From Croceitalea marina (GTDB taxonomy: Bacteria > Bacteroidota > Bacteroidia > Flavobacteriales > Flavobacteriaceae), in NCBI RefSeq assembly GCF_042684265.1, contig NZ_JBHULB010000083.1, positions 157,875-221,874 of the forward strand: DNA of 64,000 nt, read 5' to 3'. This document shows, piece after piece, positions 19,701 through 28,478 of this stretch. A program made the translations under genes and the position numbers. The notes below the pieces were generated by a model. That model saw only the letters and a list, made by a program, of their open reading frames with translations, did not search any database and was not told where the DNA came from. Position 1 is the first letter of the stretch. The number at the start of each line of letters is the position of its first letter.

Positions 19701-20068
19701 GCGATGGTCACTCCGGTTGACCAGCCATTATCTTTTGAAATACCCGATGCTGATGTCGCGTCTTCAAATTGAAGGTTTCCTTTATTTAGGAATAACTTGT
19801 CAGGCACCAGGTTACCAGCAAAAAACAAATCTTGCAGGCCATCATTATTAAAATCTCCTACGCCTACGCCTGCACCACCATAAAAATTTGCATATTGAAA
19901 TATACTCAACTCCTTTTCGTCTTTTATATCATTAGAAAAATGAATGCCTGTTTCTGCCGAAGTCAATAAAGAGAAACGCGTATTTGGTATAACTTCTTCT
20001 TTATCACATGAAAAAACTATGATAAAAAAAGAACTAAATACTATAAAGATGGTGTACTTTTTAAACAC
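16730..20068 (-). CDS. Large FG-GAP/VCBS repeat and ASPIC/UnbV-domain lipoprotein (CRTAC1-like)
   Basis: 1112 residues with a lipoprotein signal peptide (IIVFSCDKE, Cys21). The protein is filled with FG-GAP/VCBS repeats carrying calcium-binding DxDxDG-like loops (DFNNDGLQDLF, DINNDGFVDIY, DLDNDGDLDIV, DYDKDGDLDVF, DFNGDGYLDVL), forming probably two beta-propellers. An ASPIC/UnbV segment lies between them (FGSRVRIVTNGQEQF, VHFGLGDSKKIDTLEVFWPNG). It is a surface or periplasmic binding protein by family. It lies between susD and the GMC oxidoreductase genes, so a role in handling the imported glycoside is likely, but the ligand is unknown. Confidence 0.88.
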   Translation of the reverse strand: MFKKYTIFIVFSSFFIIVFSCDKEEVIPNTRFSLLTSAETGIHFSNDIKDEKELSIFQYANFYGGAGVGVGDFNNDGLQDLFFAGNLVPDKLFLNKGNLQFEDATSASGISKDNGWSTGVTIADVNNDGFQDIYVSRELYDKKPELRTNLLYINKGDGTFTEMGAAYGVANSQRTRHATFLDYNNDGLLDLFLLTQPPNPGNFSEYRGSELLKPEFHLKLYRNHGDKFEDVSKEAGVAITGFPNGVSASDINNDGFVDIYVANDFYAPDFLFVNNGDGTFTNKANESLKHMPYYSMGVDIADINNDNQLDIFVVDMVAEDNFRLKSNMSGMNIDAFWKVVNDGGHYQYMYNTVQKNNGNGTFSDVAQFTGMEATDWSWSNLLADFDNDGLKDAYVTNGLLRDIRNTDADKEVGQYVLDTANKWIAENPNAGDVSIWDILDLDKALDILPSQPLKNYAFKNRGDFKFEKVMDDWGLTEKSFSNGSVYADLDNDGDLDIVVNNINEQAFVYRNNSESIPNSNYLRVQLVDKENKNTFGSRVRIVTNGQEQFFETTNVRGIYSTSEPYVHFGLGDSKKIDTLEVFWPNGKKTIKTNLKSNALIKLAMEDASSFEKKKKQKVDNLFLDITKTASLVYNHQENDFDDFDHQILLPHKLSQFGPALAKADINGDGLDDVFIGGASGFEPAIMIQNANGGFVKTDIKFWKKEAPYEDIDAVFFDVNGDGSEDLYVVSGGNEYAKNDFHYADRLYLNDGTGSFKKGALLNAGRDSGSKVVVADYDKDGDLDVFVGGRHVPHQYPLPASSTLFLNNGGSLKNVTSELAPELENVGMVTDAIWLDYDMDDDLDLIVVGEWMPITVFSNNGGSLSKENIPEFENTVGWWFSSIPSDFDADGDIDFIAGNLGLNYKYKTSPTEPFDIYYKDFDGNGIGDIVLGYHTNNKHYPLRGFSCSSEQIPGLKKEIKKYDLFASMEISEIYGEADLKNALHYQANTFASYYVENLGNGSFKMKELPSEAQLTNLNDAIADDFNGDGYLDVLSVGNLYVSEIETPRSDAGIGVLLLGDGKGNFKAVENTKSGFFTYGDTKNLLQMKIANKEVIVVANNNDQLQLFERKIKK

Positions 20069-20101
20069 GTTCTAAAGCTATAAAATTTAATTCTTAAAAT
20101 A

Positions 20102-20129
20102 GATAAAGGAGAGTCGCCTCTCCCTTATC
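20102..20129 (-). terminator. Hairpin between susD and the FG-GAP gene (partial terminator or attenuator)
   Basis: Twelve-base arms GATAAAGGAGAG / CTCTCCCTTATC with one mismatch and a 4-base loop, located about 50 bases after the susD gene on its strand and followed by T-rich sequence. It would lower expression of the downstream genes relative to susCD rather than stop it fully. Confidence 0.5.
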
Positions 20130-20180
20130 TGCTTGAATAAAACTAAACTAACTCATTAATTAATGAGGAAAAAACTTAAA

Positions 20181-21704
20181 TTATTCAACATCCCACCACA
20201 TTCTGGTAAAGAATTGATCAGCACCTTGTCTTCCAATTACAGCTTGATAATTATCCGCATTGGTAGTTTGTTCGCGCTCAAAATACCTTAGCCTTCTTGG
20301 GATTTCACCGTTACTTTCGTTGCCAGGATAATTATTTGGTGTTAAAGCAGGAATTCCTGTTCTTCTCCAATTCGCATAGGCTTCAATATGATTCAAGAAG
20401 GTAACAATCCAATACTGTGTATTTACTTGAACCAAACCGTTTGCAGCATCATAAGGATTTGCCGCTAAATAATCAGCAATCTCAGTGTCTGTAATACTTT
20501 GGTCACCTACATCATATAAATCTAATTGTCTCATGGCCGCTTCTACCCCAGCAGCGTAGTTAGTTGCAGCATCTGTGCCTATTCCCCATCTAATATTTGC
20601 TTCTGCTAGCATAAATGCGACTTCGGCATAGGTTTGAAAAAAGTACGGGTCGTCTTCTCCCGTAATCAAATTTCTATTAGGTTCGGAAAAGTTATTTAAA
20701 TCATCTCCACCAGGAATAGCTTGAACCGTTGTTCCATCCAAGCCGTTAGGTAAACCTCTTTGTAATGCTGGATCATTAGAACCACTGGTATTTCTATCTC
20801 CATCATCATCTGGAAGAGCGGCATAAATACGCATTCTTGGATCGCTTGTGCTACTCAAAGCATTGATAAAGGTATCGCTCATACGCATACTATCATCTGC
20901 TTGAAAAACCTGACCGTTACCATTTCTATTGATACCTTCCGGACCATTTGTATGTCTCATATAGGCGATGTCGTCATTTGACTCCATAACCCCGCCATCA
21001 ATAGCTCTTTGTGCCCATTGTTGTGCTGCGGTTGCATCAACTTTAATGAGCCGAAGTCCAAGGCGCAACATCATCGAATAGCCAAATCTTCTCCATTTAC
21101 CTTGGTCACCATCAAATAATACATCTGCGCTTCCAAATTGTGAAGTACCATCGGGCAAAGCTGCTGTAGCTTCAGCCAATTCATTTAACATATCTGCATA
21201 AATCTCGCTTTGTAGATCATAAACTGGTCTAAAAACACCATCTGCAAAAGCCTTACCCGCTTCACTATAAGGAACGTCACCATATAAATCTGTAATCTTA
21301 TGATATACAAATACCCGCCAGATTCTTGCTATTGCCAACATATCATCAGAATATTGTCCCTCTTCATCGCTTTCTAGTTGATTAATGATATCTTCAATAC
21401 CTTTCACATGATCATTATACCCTCTTTCAAACCAAGCCCCAGACCATTGAGCATTATATAAATAACGATCTCCGGCACCCAAACCACTTGGGTTTGCCAT
21501 GTGTTGAATCATATAAGAGCTGTATATTATATTTGCTCTCCAATTTTCAAATCGATCTCCAGCTGTAAACAAGAGGTTTGCTGTAAATTTAGGTGCTGGA
21601 TCTAAAGATGTGGCAGCATTTGGATTTGTATTTAAATCTTCAAACCCTTCGTCACAGCTTAATAATACACTAAAAGCTGCAATTAATATTAGTATTTTTT
21701 TCAT
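20181..21704 (-). CDS. susD: SusD/RagB-family outer membrane nutrient-binding lipoprotein
   Basis: 507 residues from the ATG that begins MKKILILIAAFSVLLSC (lipobox Cys17). The frame extends 8 codons upstream into the susC end, but that start would displace the signal peptide. The sequence has the SusD-like helical repeat features: DEGFEDLNTNPN, ADMLNELAEA, FFQTYAEVAFMLAEANIRWG and HIEAYANWRRTGIPAL. It caps the SusC barrel and binds the glycan or oligosaccharide at the cell surface. It is part of the SusC-SusD pair, directly after susC. The substrate is not predictable from sequence alone. Confidence 0.93.
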   Translation of the reverse strand: MKKILILIAAFSVLLSCDEGFEDLNTNPNAATSLDPAPKFTANLLFTAGDRFENWRANIIYSSYMIQHMANPSGLGAGDRYLYNAQWSGAWFERGYNDHVKGIEDIINQLESDEEGQYSDDMLAIARIWRVFVYHKITDLYGDVPYSEAGKAFADGVFRPVYDLQSEIYADMLNELAEATAALPDGTSQFGSADVLFDGDQGKWRRFGYSMMLRLGLRLIKVDATAAQQWAQRAIDGGVMESNDDIAYMRHTNGPEGINRNGNGQVFQADDSMRMSDTFINALSSTSDPRMRIYAALPDDDGDRNTSGSNDPALQRGLPNGLDGTTVQAIPGGDDLNNFSEPNRNLITGEDDPYFFQTYAEVAFMLAEANIRWGIGTDAATNYAAGVEAAMRQLDLYDVGDQSITDTEIADYLAANPYDAANGLVQVNTQYWIVTFLNHIEAYANWRRTGIPALTPNNYPGNESNGEIPRRLRYFEREQTTNADNYQAVIGRQGADQFFTRMWWDVE

Positions 21705-21714
21705 AGTGTTATTT

Positions 21715-24700
21715 TTAGAATTTAACATTTAAGGTTAGACCATAGCTACCTATTGGTGGCAAACCAAAATATTCTAGCCCTTGTGCATTACCTGCATTAA
21801 AGGCAGATTCAGGATTAATATTATCAGCCGCCCGGGAAATAAAGAATAGATCCCTACCTACAAATGATATGCTGGCACTTTGGATAAAAGTGTTTTCCAA
21901 TAAGCTACTCGGTAGAGTATAGCCAAAACTTAACTGTCTAAGTTTTATGAAATCTGCATCATAAGTTACTTCTTCTGCTATTGAACCCAATCTTCCATAA
22001 TATGATTGCAAGGTTGAGTCATCATGGGTAAAGGTGAAAGGATTTCCAGCTTCATCAACACCACTGACCGTTAAACCTCCTTCCCTACCTTCTAAGGTAT
22101 TCTTGTGTAATCCATTACCATAAGCAATAGCATTTGTGCCTGAATATACTTGACCACCAAATTTACCATCTATCAAGAAGCTTAGATTGAAATTCTTATA
22201 ATTGAACGAATTGTTCCAACCAACGGTCCATGGTGGTACACCATCTCCTAAAACTTGTCTTTCTGGATTAATTACTGGTAATCCTGCGGCATCATAAACA
22301 ATCTGACCATTATTTCTTAAAAAAGCTGTACCTACAATCTTTCCAAAGCGCTCACCTGGTCTGTGAATAATATTCGCAGCAAAAGTTCTTACATTCCCAA
22401 CGTTCACATCATTTCCTGCATCATCTGTAGACTCAACCAAACTTTCATTAAAAGTTAGGTTAACACTTGTATTCCAAGCAAAGTTCTGATTACGAATAGG
22501 CGTTCCTCTCAGTAGCATCTCAATGCCCTTATTTTTTAGAACACCAATGTTAGATGCAACATTACTAAAACCTGAACTGTTTGAAATATCAACATTCAAG
22601 ATATCACCGTCTGTTGTATTTGTATAGTATGCAATATCCAACCCTAAGCGGTTATCCAAAAAACTTAAGTCTAAACCTATTTCTGTCTCTGATTTTAAAA
22701 ATGGTACTAATGCCTCATTAGGTACGGTTGAACCCTGTATTCTACCTAAGGGTTGCCCTAAGTGCCCTTGCCCAAAAATTTCAAATGGCAAGCTTAAACT
22801 ATATGGATCAGGAGCTCCACCACCTACTTCCGAATATGCTACCCTTAGTCTACCAAAACTTAGCCAATCTGCATTATCCATTAATTCTGAAAATACTAAA
22901 CTTGCACTAGCTGAACCATAAAATTCATTATTGGGCGTCTCTTTATTTGGTGCCGATAATGTTGAAAACCATTCGTTACGACCTGTTACCGTAAGATATA
23001 AATAGTCTTTATAAGAGAATTCCACCGAACCATATAAAGCTGAAAGTGCAAGTTCATTTAGTTCTCTTCTTCTACTGGCATTTTCAACATTTCCTAAGAT
23101 TTCAAGAAATGGCACTACAAAACGCTCACCTCTAAGGAATAAAAAATCACTTCTTTGTGTATTCTTATTTGCGCCAAAAAAAGCCTCTACATTTAAATCA
23201 TTATTAATTGCCTTATCTATCCCTAAAATAATATCGGCGTCAACCTGAGTTAGATTATTCTCTTGTTCGTTTATTGCGCCAGGTGGGTTAAATGCAGTAC
23301 CAAAACCTTCTACTACAGTTCCTCTAATAGTTTGATGATCAATACCGGCTCTACCAGTAAGACTTAACCAATCTAAAATATCATATTTTAAAGTTGCCGA
23401 ACTTAAAATGCGATTTCTACGATCAAATGATCTAAATCTTGAGGCAGCCCAATAAGGATTTTGTACAAATGGATTAGATGAAATTTGGTCTTCAAATCCA
23501 TCATCTCTAGCACCATTAGTAGCAGAACTTAAATCCAATACATTAACATTAGCAGGTAATACAGCAGGAGCAAAATTTGGATTACCCGGCGTATCTGATA
23601 TTCTTGGCCTATTATTAACCTTCTCAACCACATACCTAGCGCTCAAGTTTAAAGAAAGTTTTTCATTATGAACAGCTCCCAGATTTAATGAAAATGATTT
23701 TCTATTTAATTTAGAATTTGGTACTACATCTTCGTTATCTAGATTGGAAATACCAAAACGATAATTAAAATCTTCTTTGCTCTTGGATAAAGCAACCGTA
23801 TTTATAAAAGTTGTCCCTGTTCTATAAAATCTACTTAGATTGTCACCAGCATCGGTATATGGTCTGGAAACACCATCATATTGAACAGAATTTGCGGTAC
23901 TTCCTAATCTTGGACCCCAAGAATTAAAAGCATTGTCCAAAGCTTCTTGAGCAGATGTTGGAGCAACTCCCTGACTACCTTGTCCATATTCTCTTTGAAA
24001 ATCTCGGACACCTTCTTGTATATTGTCAAAAGTTACTTGGCTACTATACTCAACTCCAAATCCTTCTCTCTCTTGACCATTTTTAGTAGTAATTATAATA
24101 ACCCCTGCAGATGCTCTTGAACCATATAATGCAGCGGCGGCACCACCTTTTAATACACTAACCGATTCAATATCATCAGGATTAATACTGGAAACCCCAT
24201 CGCCAAAATCAGAACCACCCCATTCACTGGCCGCTCCTAACTGTGTATTATCAATGGTAACCCCATCAACAACATACAATGGTTGATTATCATTATCGTT
24301 ATTCAATGAGGACGCCCCACGAATTACCACCCTACTGGTACCAGCAGCACCGGTAGCCGGAGGTGTAATATTCACACCTGCAACTTTTCCTTGCAATGCA
24401 TTTAGGGCATTAGTTGTTTTTACTTCAGAGAGTGATTCACCCTCTAATTGGGTCACAGCATAACCCAGAGAACGTCTGTCTCTTTCAATGCCTAGTGCAG
24501 TTACAACGACTTCGTCTAAACTTTCCGCATCATCAGCTAAATAGACATTTAGTGTTGTTGTTCCTGCAGCCGACATTTCAATTGTAGCATAACCCAATGA
24601 AGAAAATACAAGTATTGCGTCTTCTGCCACACTTATATTGTAATTTCCATCGAAATCTGTAGAAGTTCCGTTTGAAGTTCCTTTTTCCACAACATTTACG

Positions 24701-24822
24701 CCGGGCAAAGGGTTTCCACTTTCATCCGTAACTGTACCTGTCACGGTTTTTTTCTGTGCCATTGCTCCTTGAAATACAAGTATTAAAAAAAGAAGCATGC
24801 AATACTTTAGTTTTTGTTTCAT
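21715..24822 (-). CDS. susC: SusC/RagA-family TonB-linked outer membrane transporter
   Basis: 1035 residues. Signal peptide (LVFQGAMAQ), an N-terminal carboxypeptidase-regulatory-like domain (TVTGTVTDESGNPLPGVNV), then DEVVVTALG and the plug domain (YVVDGVTIDN, GGAAAALYGSRASAGVIIITTK), and a 22-strand beta barrel ending in LTLNVKF. It imports oligosaccharides with energy from TonB-ExbBD. It is the first gene of an apparent long operon: susC, susD, FG-GAP lipoprotein, GMC dehydrogenase, small subunit, isomerase. No exact TAnnTTTG promoter was found upstream, so control by the nearby LytS/LytTR pair is possible but unproven. Confidence 0.95.
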   Translation of the reverse strand: MKQKLKYCMLLFLILVFQGAMAQKKTVTGTVTDESGNPLPGVNVVEKGTSNGTSTDFDGNYNISVAEDAILVFSSLGYATIEMSAAGTTTLNVYLADDAESLDEVVVTALGIERDRRSLGYAVTQLEGESLSEVKTTNALNALQGKVAGVNITPPATGAAGTSRVVIRGASSLNNDNDNQPLYVVDGVTIDNTQLGAASEWGGSDFGDGVSSINPDDIESVSVLKGGAAAALYGSRASAGVIIITTKNGQEREGFGVEYSSQVTFDNIQEGVRDFQREYGQGSQGVAPTSAQEALDNAFNSWGPRLGSTANSVQYDGVSRPYTDAGDNLSRFYRTGTTFINTVALSKSKEDFNYRFGISNLDNEDVVPNSKLNRKSFSLNLGAVHNEKLSLNLSARYVVEKVNNRPRISDTPGNPNFAPAVLPANVNVLDLSSATNGARDDGFEDQISSNPFVQNPYWAASRFRSFDRRNRILSSATLKYDILDWLSLTGRAGIDHQTIRGTVVEGFGTAFNPPGAINEQENNLTQVDADIILGIDKAINNDLNVEAFFGANKNTQRSDFLFLRGERFVVPFLEILGNVENASRRRELNELALSALYGSVEFSYKDYLYLTVTGRNEWFSTLSAPNKETPNNEFYGSASASLVFSELMDNADWLSFGRLRVAYSEVGGGAPDPYSLSLPFEIFGQGHLGQPLGRIQGSTVPNEALVPFLKSETEIGLDLSFLDNRLGLDIAYYTNTTDGDILNVDISNSSGFSNVASNIGVLKNKGIEMLLRGTPIRNQNFAWNTSVNLTFNESLVESTDDAGNDVNVGNVRTFAANIIHRPGERFGKIVGTAFLRNNGQIVYDAAGLPVINPERQVLGDGVPPWTVGWNNSFNYKNFNLSFLIDGKFGGQVYSGTNAIAYGNGLHKNTLEGREGGLTVSGVDEAGNPFTFTHDDSTLQSYYGRLGSIAEEVTYDADFIKLRQLSFGYTLPSSLLENTFIQSASISFVGRDLFFISRAADNINPESAFNAGNAQGLEYFGLPPIGSYGLTLNVKF

Positions 24823-25027
24823 ACTAGTTTAGGTTTACTTTTTATTGAGTTCAGTTTTTGGTTAATGAAATGTTAAGTTTATATATACTACGCTAGAATT
24901 GTAAAAATTTCGACCAATGACAATTGAGGAAAGCTAGACGAAGAAATTTAATCAACTACTATTTTTGGTAATGTTTGGCAAAGGGGGTTCAAACTCCTTT
25001 TAGTTATATACTTAAGAATTCGTTTTA

Positions 25028-26188
25028 TTAATTACTCGCAGTTAAGTTTTTTACCACTAACAGGTGTTCACTAGATAGTGCCGGACCATCAAAAATTGAA
25101 ACCCCCTTAGCCCCATTGGCTTTTGCGATTAGAATCGCTTTTTTGAGTTCTTCTGGGGTAAAATCAGGAATATAAAGTCCTGTGTGGAGCTCGGTCTTCT
25201 TGCCAACTAAATCGTTTACACCTTGCCGTGTTGCATAACCTATCCAGTCTAGCTCTTCATTATAAAAACCATGGTAAACCATTGGCAATACCACATCTAT
25301 ATTCCATTTATCCCAGCGTTGTCGTACCATATGGCCCGCCATTTCAGGATAAGGAAAAACCGCCGCTGTCAAATATTTATCGTTTTGATGGGCAATTCCA
25401 TAAGCCTCATCAACGATTCGCTTTACCTGATTTAATCTAAAATTTTTCCATTCTATATCAATCTCTGGATGCTCCATATCCCTTGGGTTCTTGTGATGTA
25501 ATTTTTCAAATTCTGAAATACATACTTCACAATAACAGAAATCGAATTCGGGCAACTCAGTATTCTGTTCTAGATTGTATTTTGGTAACAAGCCTATCGG
25601 TAAAAAAATATCTGAATATCTGATATAGTCTAAATGAACGCTCGCCACACCTTCTACCTTCGCAAGGCCTTCCACCAAGGAAAGAATATGCTTTCTAGAT
25701 TCAACTCTGGTCGGACACATCCATTTGTAGTAACCTACATAGGGTGGGTTGTCATAACATGATTTTCCATCTCTACTAACTGCATACCATTCTGGATGTT
25801 CTTGGGCAACTTTATCTCCTGGGCGGTTTACCGTAAACATCCAAGCGTGCACTTCCAATCCTTCGTTTTTGGCCAACGGTGCCACTCTTCTTAAAAGTTC
25901 AGCATCTGTACCTGTATTAATTAGAACTGCGTCAAAACCTGAATTGCGATATTTCTTGAATTCTTTGATGTAAAAGGCATCGGTTTTCGCCTCGTTCGCT
26001 GTGAACCACGTCCAAAATTTAAACTCATCTTTTCTATTATTAAAGGTGGTTTTTTCAGCATCCTTGGCTTTCTTTTTTTTAGCCATCATTTGGTTATCTA
26101 AAAAACCAACTGCTAAGAGAGACAACAAAACAGCTATCAGAATCTTAGCGCCATTGCCTTTATTATTTGATGCTGTTGAACTTTCCAT
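25028..26188 (-). CDS. GHL10-like putative glycoside hydrolase
   Basis: 386 residues with one N-terminal membrane segment (ILIAVLLSLLAVGFLDN) acting as a signal anchor. The rest resembles the family 10-like glycosyl hydrolases (GHL10 / DUF187): FKFWTWFTANE, GFDAVLINTG, EGLEVHAWMFTVNRPG, HPEWYAVSRDG, VEGVASVHLDYIRYSD, VVLPMVYHGFY and GVSIFDG, a TIM barrel with carboxylates at strand ends. Two Cys pairs (CYCEVC) may form a metal or disulfide site. Substrate unknown. Its start overlaps the end of the CBM9-like gene by 26 bases, so the two are translated as a unit. Confidence 0.75.
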   Translation of the reverse strand: MESSTASNNKGNGAKILIAVLLSLLAVGFLDNQMMAKKKKAKDAEKTTFNNRKDEFKFWTWFTANEAKTDAFYIKEFKKYRNSGFDAVLINTGTDAELLRRVAPLAKNEGLEVHAWMFTVNRPGDKVAQEHPEWYAVSRDGKSCYDNPPYVGYYKWMCPTRVESRKHILSLVEGLAKVEGVASVHLDYIRYSDIFLPIGLLPKYNLEQNTELPEFDFCYCEVCISEFEKLHHKNPRDMEHPEIDIEWKNFRLNQVKRIVDEAYGIAHQNDKYLTAAVFPYPEMAGHMVRQRWDKWNIDVVLPMVYHGFYNEELDWIGYATRQGVNDLVGKKTELHTGLYIPDFTPEELKKAILIAKANGAKGVSIFDGPALSSEHLLVVKNLTASN

Positions 26189-27269
26189 CTTTACTTATAA
26201 TTAGTTTTTTATTGGTATAAGGGCTCAAAACCCAAAGGTTCCATCCTAACAAATGCTTTTCTAAATTCAGCGATATCGAGGTATCATCATTCACAAATTT
26301 GTCAGGAATTTCATAATTCAAGTCTTCATGTAATTTTCTGTACTGCTCGTATAACTTCCATTTCAACTTCTCATCTCTTGGCAACTCGAATTGAAAACCG
26401 CTAGAACTCAATTCATCTGAAAAATAGACATAGCCCCATCTTTCGGGTTCGTGCATATTGATTACCTCTTGTGGTGACCATACCCAATTATACTCGGGCA
26501 TATACTTACCTGCGGCATCCTTTTTTCTCGAATAGTTCTTGTCAGAAATATCAAAATCCCAGTTAACCCTAGAAAAATTAATACGCCAAAAGTGATTAGC
26601 TGGAGCCTTATTACTATTTGAGGCTTCTGTAATAGCAACCCAGGGAATCGCAATTTCTATACTCCATCCCTTATCTTCATCACTTGGGTCGTTTAATGTT
26701 CCCTCTATTTTAATAGCAGATTTAAGCCCCTGAATATCCCAACTATCTAACACTTTCCCCCCATTTCTATAAGGCTTTGTTAAAAACAAATCCCAGGCTG
26801 TATTTAAAGCATTGATCTCTAATTCATAATAATTATGGGTATCGCCATCAGGATCTATGAATACCTCGAAATCATTATTGTAGAAAATAACCGTGTCTTT
26901 TTTCTTTAAATCGCCCCATACATGTTGCTCTTCCAGTTTTGCAAGCAAATAAAAGTATGTATCGTTCCACGCCATCTTCACTTTGGTATTGTACTTGGGT
27001 GCTTTAACCCCTTCAATATCAATGAAATTATCTGACCATGGTATGAACTGCCAAGCCACCTCATTTTCATTGCCATCAATTAATAATTCTTGGTCTATCT
27101 TAAAGGCGGTATAGATTTTTGGTATTGGTTGAGAAATTGAACAATGCATTCCTCCATACATTAAAAAAAGAGGTAGTAACATGCTCTTGACGAACTTGAA
27201 ATCTACCCTAAAAAGATTCTCTTTTTTAGATTTATGGTAGTCTATACTATGGTCAGAGAATGATATCAC
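26163..27269 (-). CDS. Carbohydrate-binding family 9-like (DOMON-fold) protein
   Basis: 368 residues as listed; the signal peptide seems to be the segment around MLLPLFLMYGGMHCSISQP, so translation may start at 27182 instead. The mature part carries a CBM9-like fold: YTAFKIDQELLIDGNENEVAWQ split by its acidic loop, KVKMAWNDTYFYLLAKLEE, NNDFEVFIDPDGDTHNYYELEINALNTAWDL, WSIEIAIPW, WRINFSRVNW and PERWGYVYFSD. It would bind or help bind sugar in the periplasm. It is translationally coupled with the GHL10-like gene and divergent from the sensor kinase gene. Confidence 0.8.
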   Translation of the reverse strand: MISFSDHSIDYHKSKKENLFRVDFKFVKSMLLPLFLMYGGMHCSISQPIPKIYTAFKIDQELLIDGNENEVAWQFIPWSDNFIDIEGVKAPKYNTKVKMAWNDTYFYLLAKLEEQHVWGDLKKKDTVIFYNNDFEVFIDPDGDTHNYYELEINALNTAWDLFLTKPYRNGGKVLDSWDIQGLKSAIKIEGTLNDPSDEDKGWSIEIAIPWVAITEASNSNKAPANHFWRINFSRVNWDFDISDKNYSRKKDAAGKYMPEYNWVWSPQEVINMHEPERWGYVYFSDELSSSGFQFELPRDEKLKWKLYEQYRKLHEDLNYEIPDKFVNDDTSISLNLEKHLLGWNLWVLSPYTNKKLIISKDGKFNSIK

Positions 27270-27357
27270 AACTTTTTTATCTTAATAATATTCATAAATT
27301 TAGAGCGAACCAACTAGAATTTTAGACCAATAACCCTCGAGATTTGACAAACAACTC

Positions 27358-28473
27358 ATGAAGAATAAAGTAAGTGCTTTTCAAGATTTAGGAATGAATG
27401 GTGATTACAATGATTTCTTGTTAAAACCAAAAGAAAAGCAGTATAATATCACCTACAAACACCATATCATCTTTTGGAGTATTTATTTCTTGTTCAATAC
27501 ATTACGATGGGGAAGTTATTTTCAAGACTATGATTATTCATTAAAATCAAATTTGATAGGTTTTCCTATTCATATGGCATTGACCTATTTTAATATTTAC
27601 TTTTTAATGCCAAGGTTTGTCTATAAAAAGAAGTACTTTTTATATACTTTACTTATTGTAGCCTCACTTTTATTGATGCTATTCGCCAAGTACTACCTAA
27701 CCTATTATTTTGTTACAACCAATGTCTGGCCCGAAGGTCCGGAGCCCATCGAGGTTATCACTTTCAACTATTCCATTCAAATGATGTTAGGTGAACTCTA
27801 TGTGGTATCATTTGTGACGGCCATTAAAATCACAGTTGATTGGCTGGCCGAACATAGTAAATTACATGAATTGGAAAAGCGACAACTAGCCACTGAATTA
27901 CGATTTTTAAGATCGCAGGTGTCTCCACATTTTTTCTTCAACACTTTAAATAATATTTACGCTTTAACTTTAAAAAAATCGAATAGGGCCCCAGAGGTTG
28001 TGCTTAAGTTATCAGAATTGATGAGATACCTTCTATATGCAACAGACAAGCGAAAACAGAGTTTAAAAAATGAAATTGAGTGCCTACAAAATTATATCGA
28101 TTTAGAACGAATACGTTTTGACGACTCTCTTGAAATCGATATCGGACTAACAGGTAATATGGAAGGTAAGACCATAGCCCCCATGCTACTTATTCCCTTT
28201 GTTGAAAATTGTTTTAAGCATGGGGCCAGTAAGAATATCGGAAAAATGTCCATTTCTTTAGATATTGACGTAAAAGATGATTTTCTTTATTTAAACCTCA
28301 AAAATACCATACCGAAGAAGGCAGAAAATAACAAAATACCTACCAGAAGCGGTGGCATCGGTCTTTCAAATGTAAAAAAGAGACTAGAATTAGGTTACAA
28401 CCCCGAAGATTATGAATTAAAGATTAAGAAAAAGAATAAAAAATTTCACGTTTTTCTAAAACTAAAAGTCTAA
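27358..28473 (+). CDS. LytS-type sensor histidine kinase
   Basis: 371 residues. About four membrane segments between residues 35 and 160, then the His_kinase domain with phosphoacceptor His191 in QVSPHFFFNTLNNI, the N box PFVENCFKHG and the glycine box GGIGLSNVKKRLE. It pairs with the LytTR response regulator encoded 5 bases downstream. Its position, divergent from the CBM9/GHL10/SusCD locus, suggests that it controls that locus. The sensed signal is unknown. Confidence 0.92.
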   Translation: MKNKVSAFQDLGMNGDYNDFLLKPKEKQYNITYKHHIIFWSIYFLFNTLRWGSYFQDYDYSLKSNLIGFPIHMALTYFNIYFLMPRFVYKKKYFLYTLLIVASLLLMLFAKYYLTYYFVTTNVWPEGPEPIEVITFNYSIQMMLGELYVVSFVTAIKITVDWLAEHSKLHELEKRQLATELRFLRSQVSPHFFFNTLNNIYALTLKKSNRAPEVVLKLSELMRYLLYATDKRKQSLKNEIECLQNYIDLERIRFDDSLEIDIGLTGNMEGKTIAPMLLIPFVENCFKHGASKNIGKMSISLDIDVKDDFLYLNLKNTIPKKAENNKIPTRSGGIGLSNVKKRLELGYNPEDYELKIKKKNKKFHVFLKLKV

Positions 28474-28478
28474 TCAAC

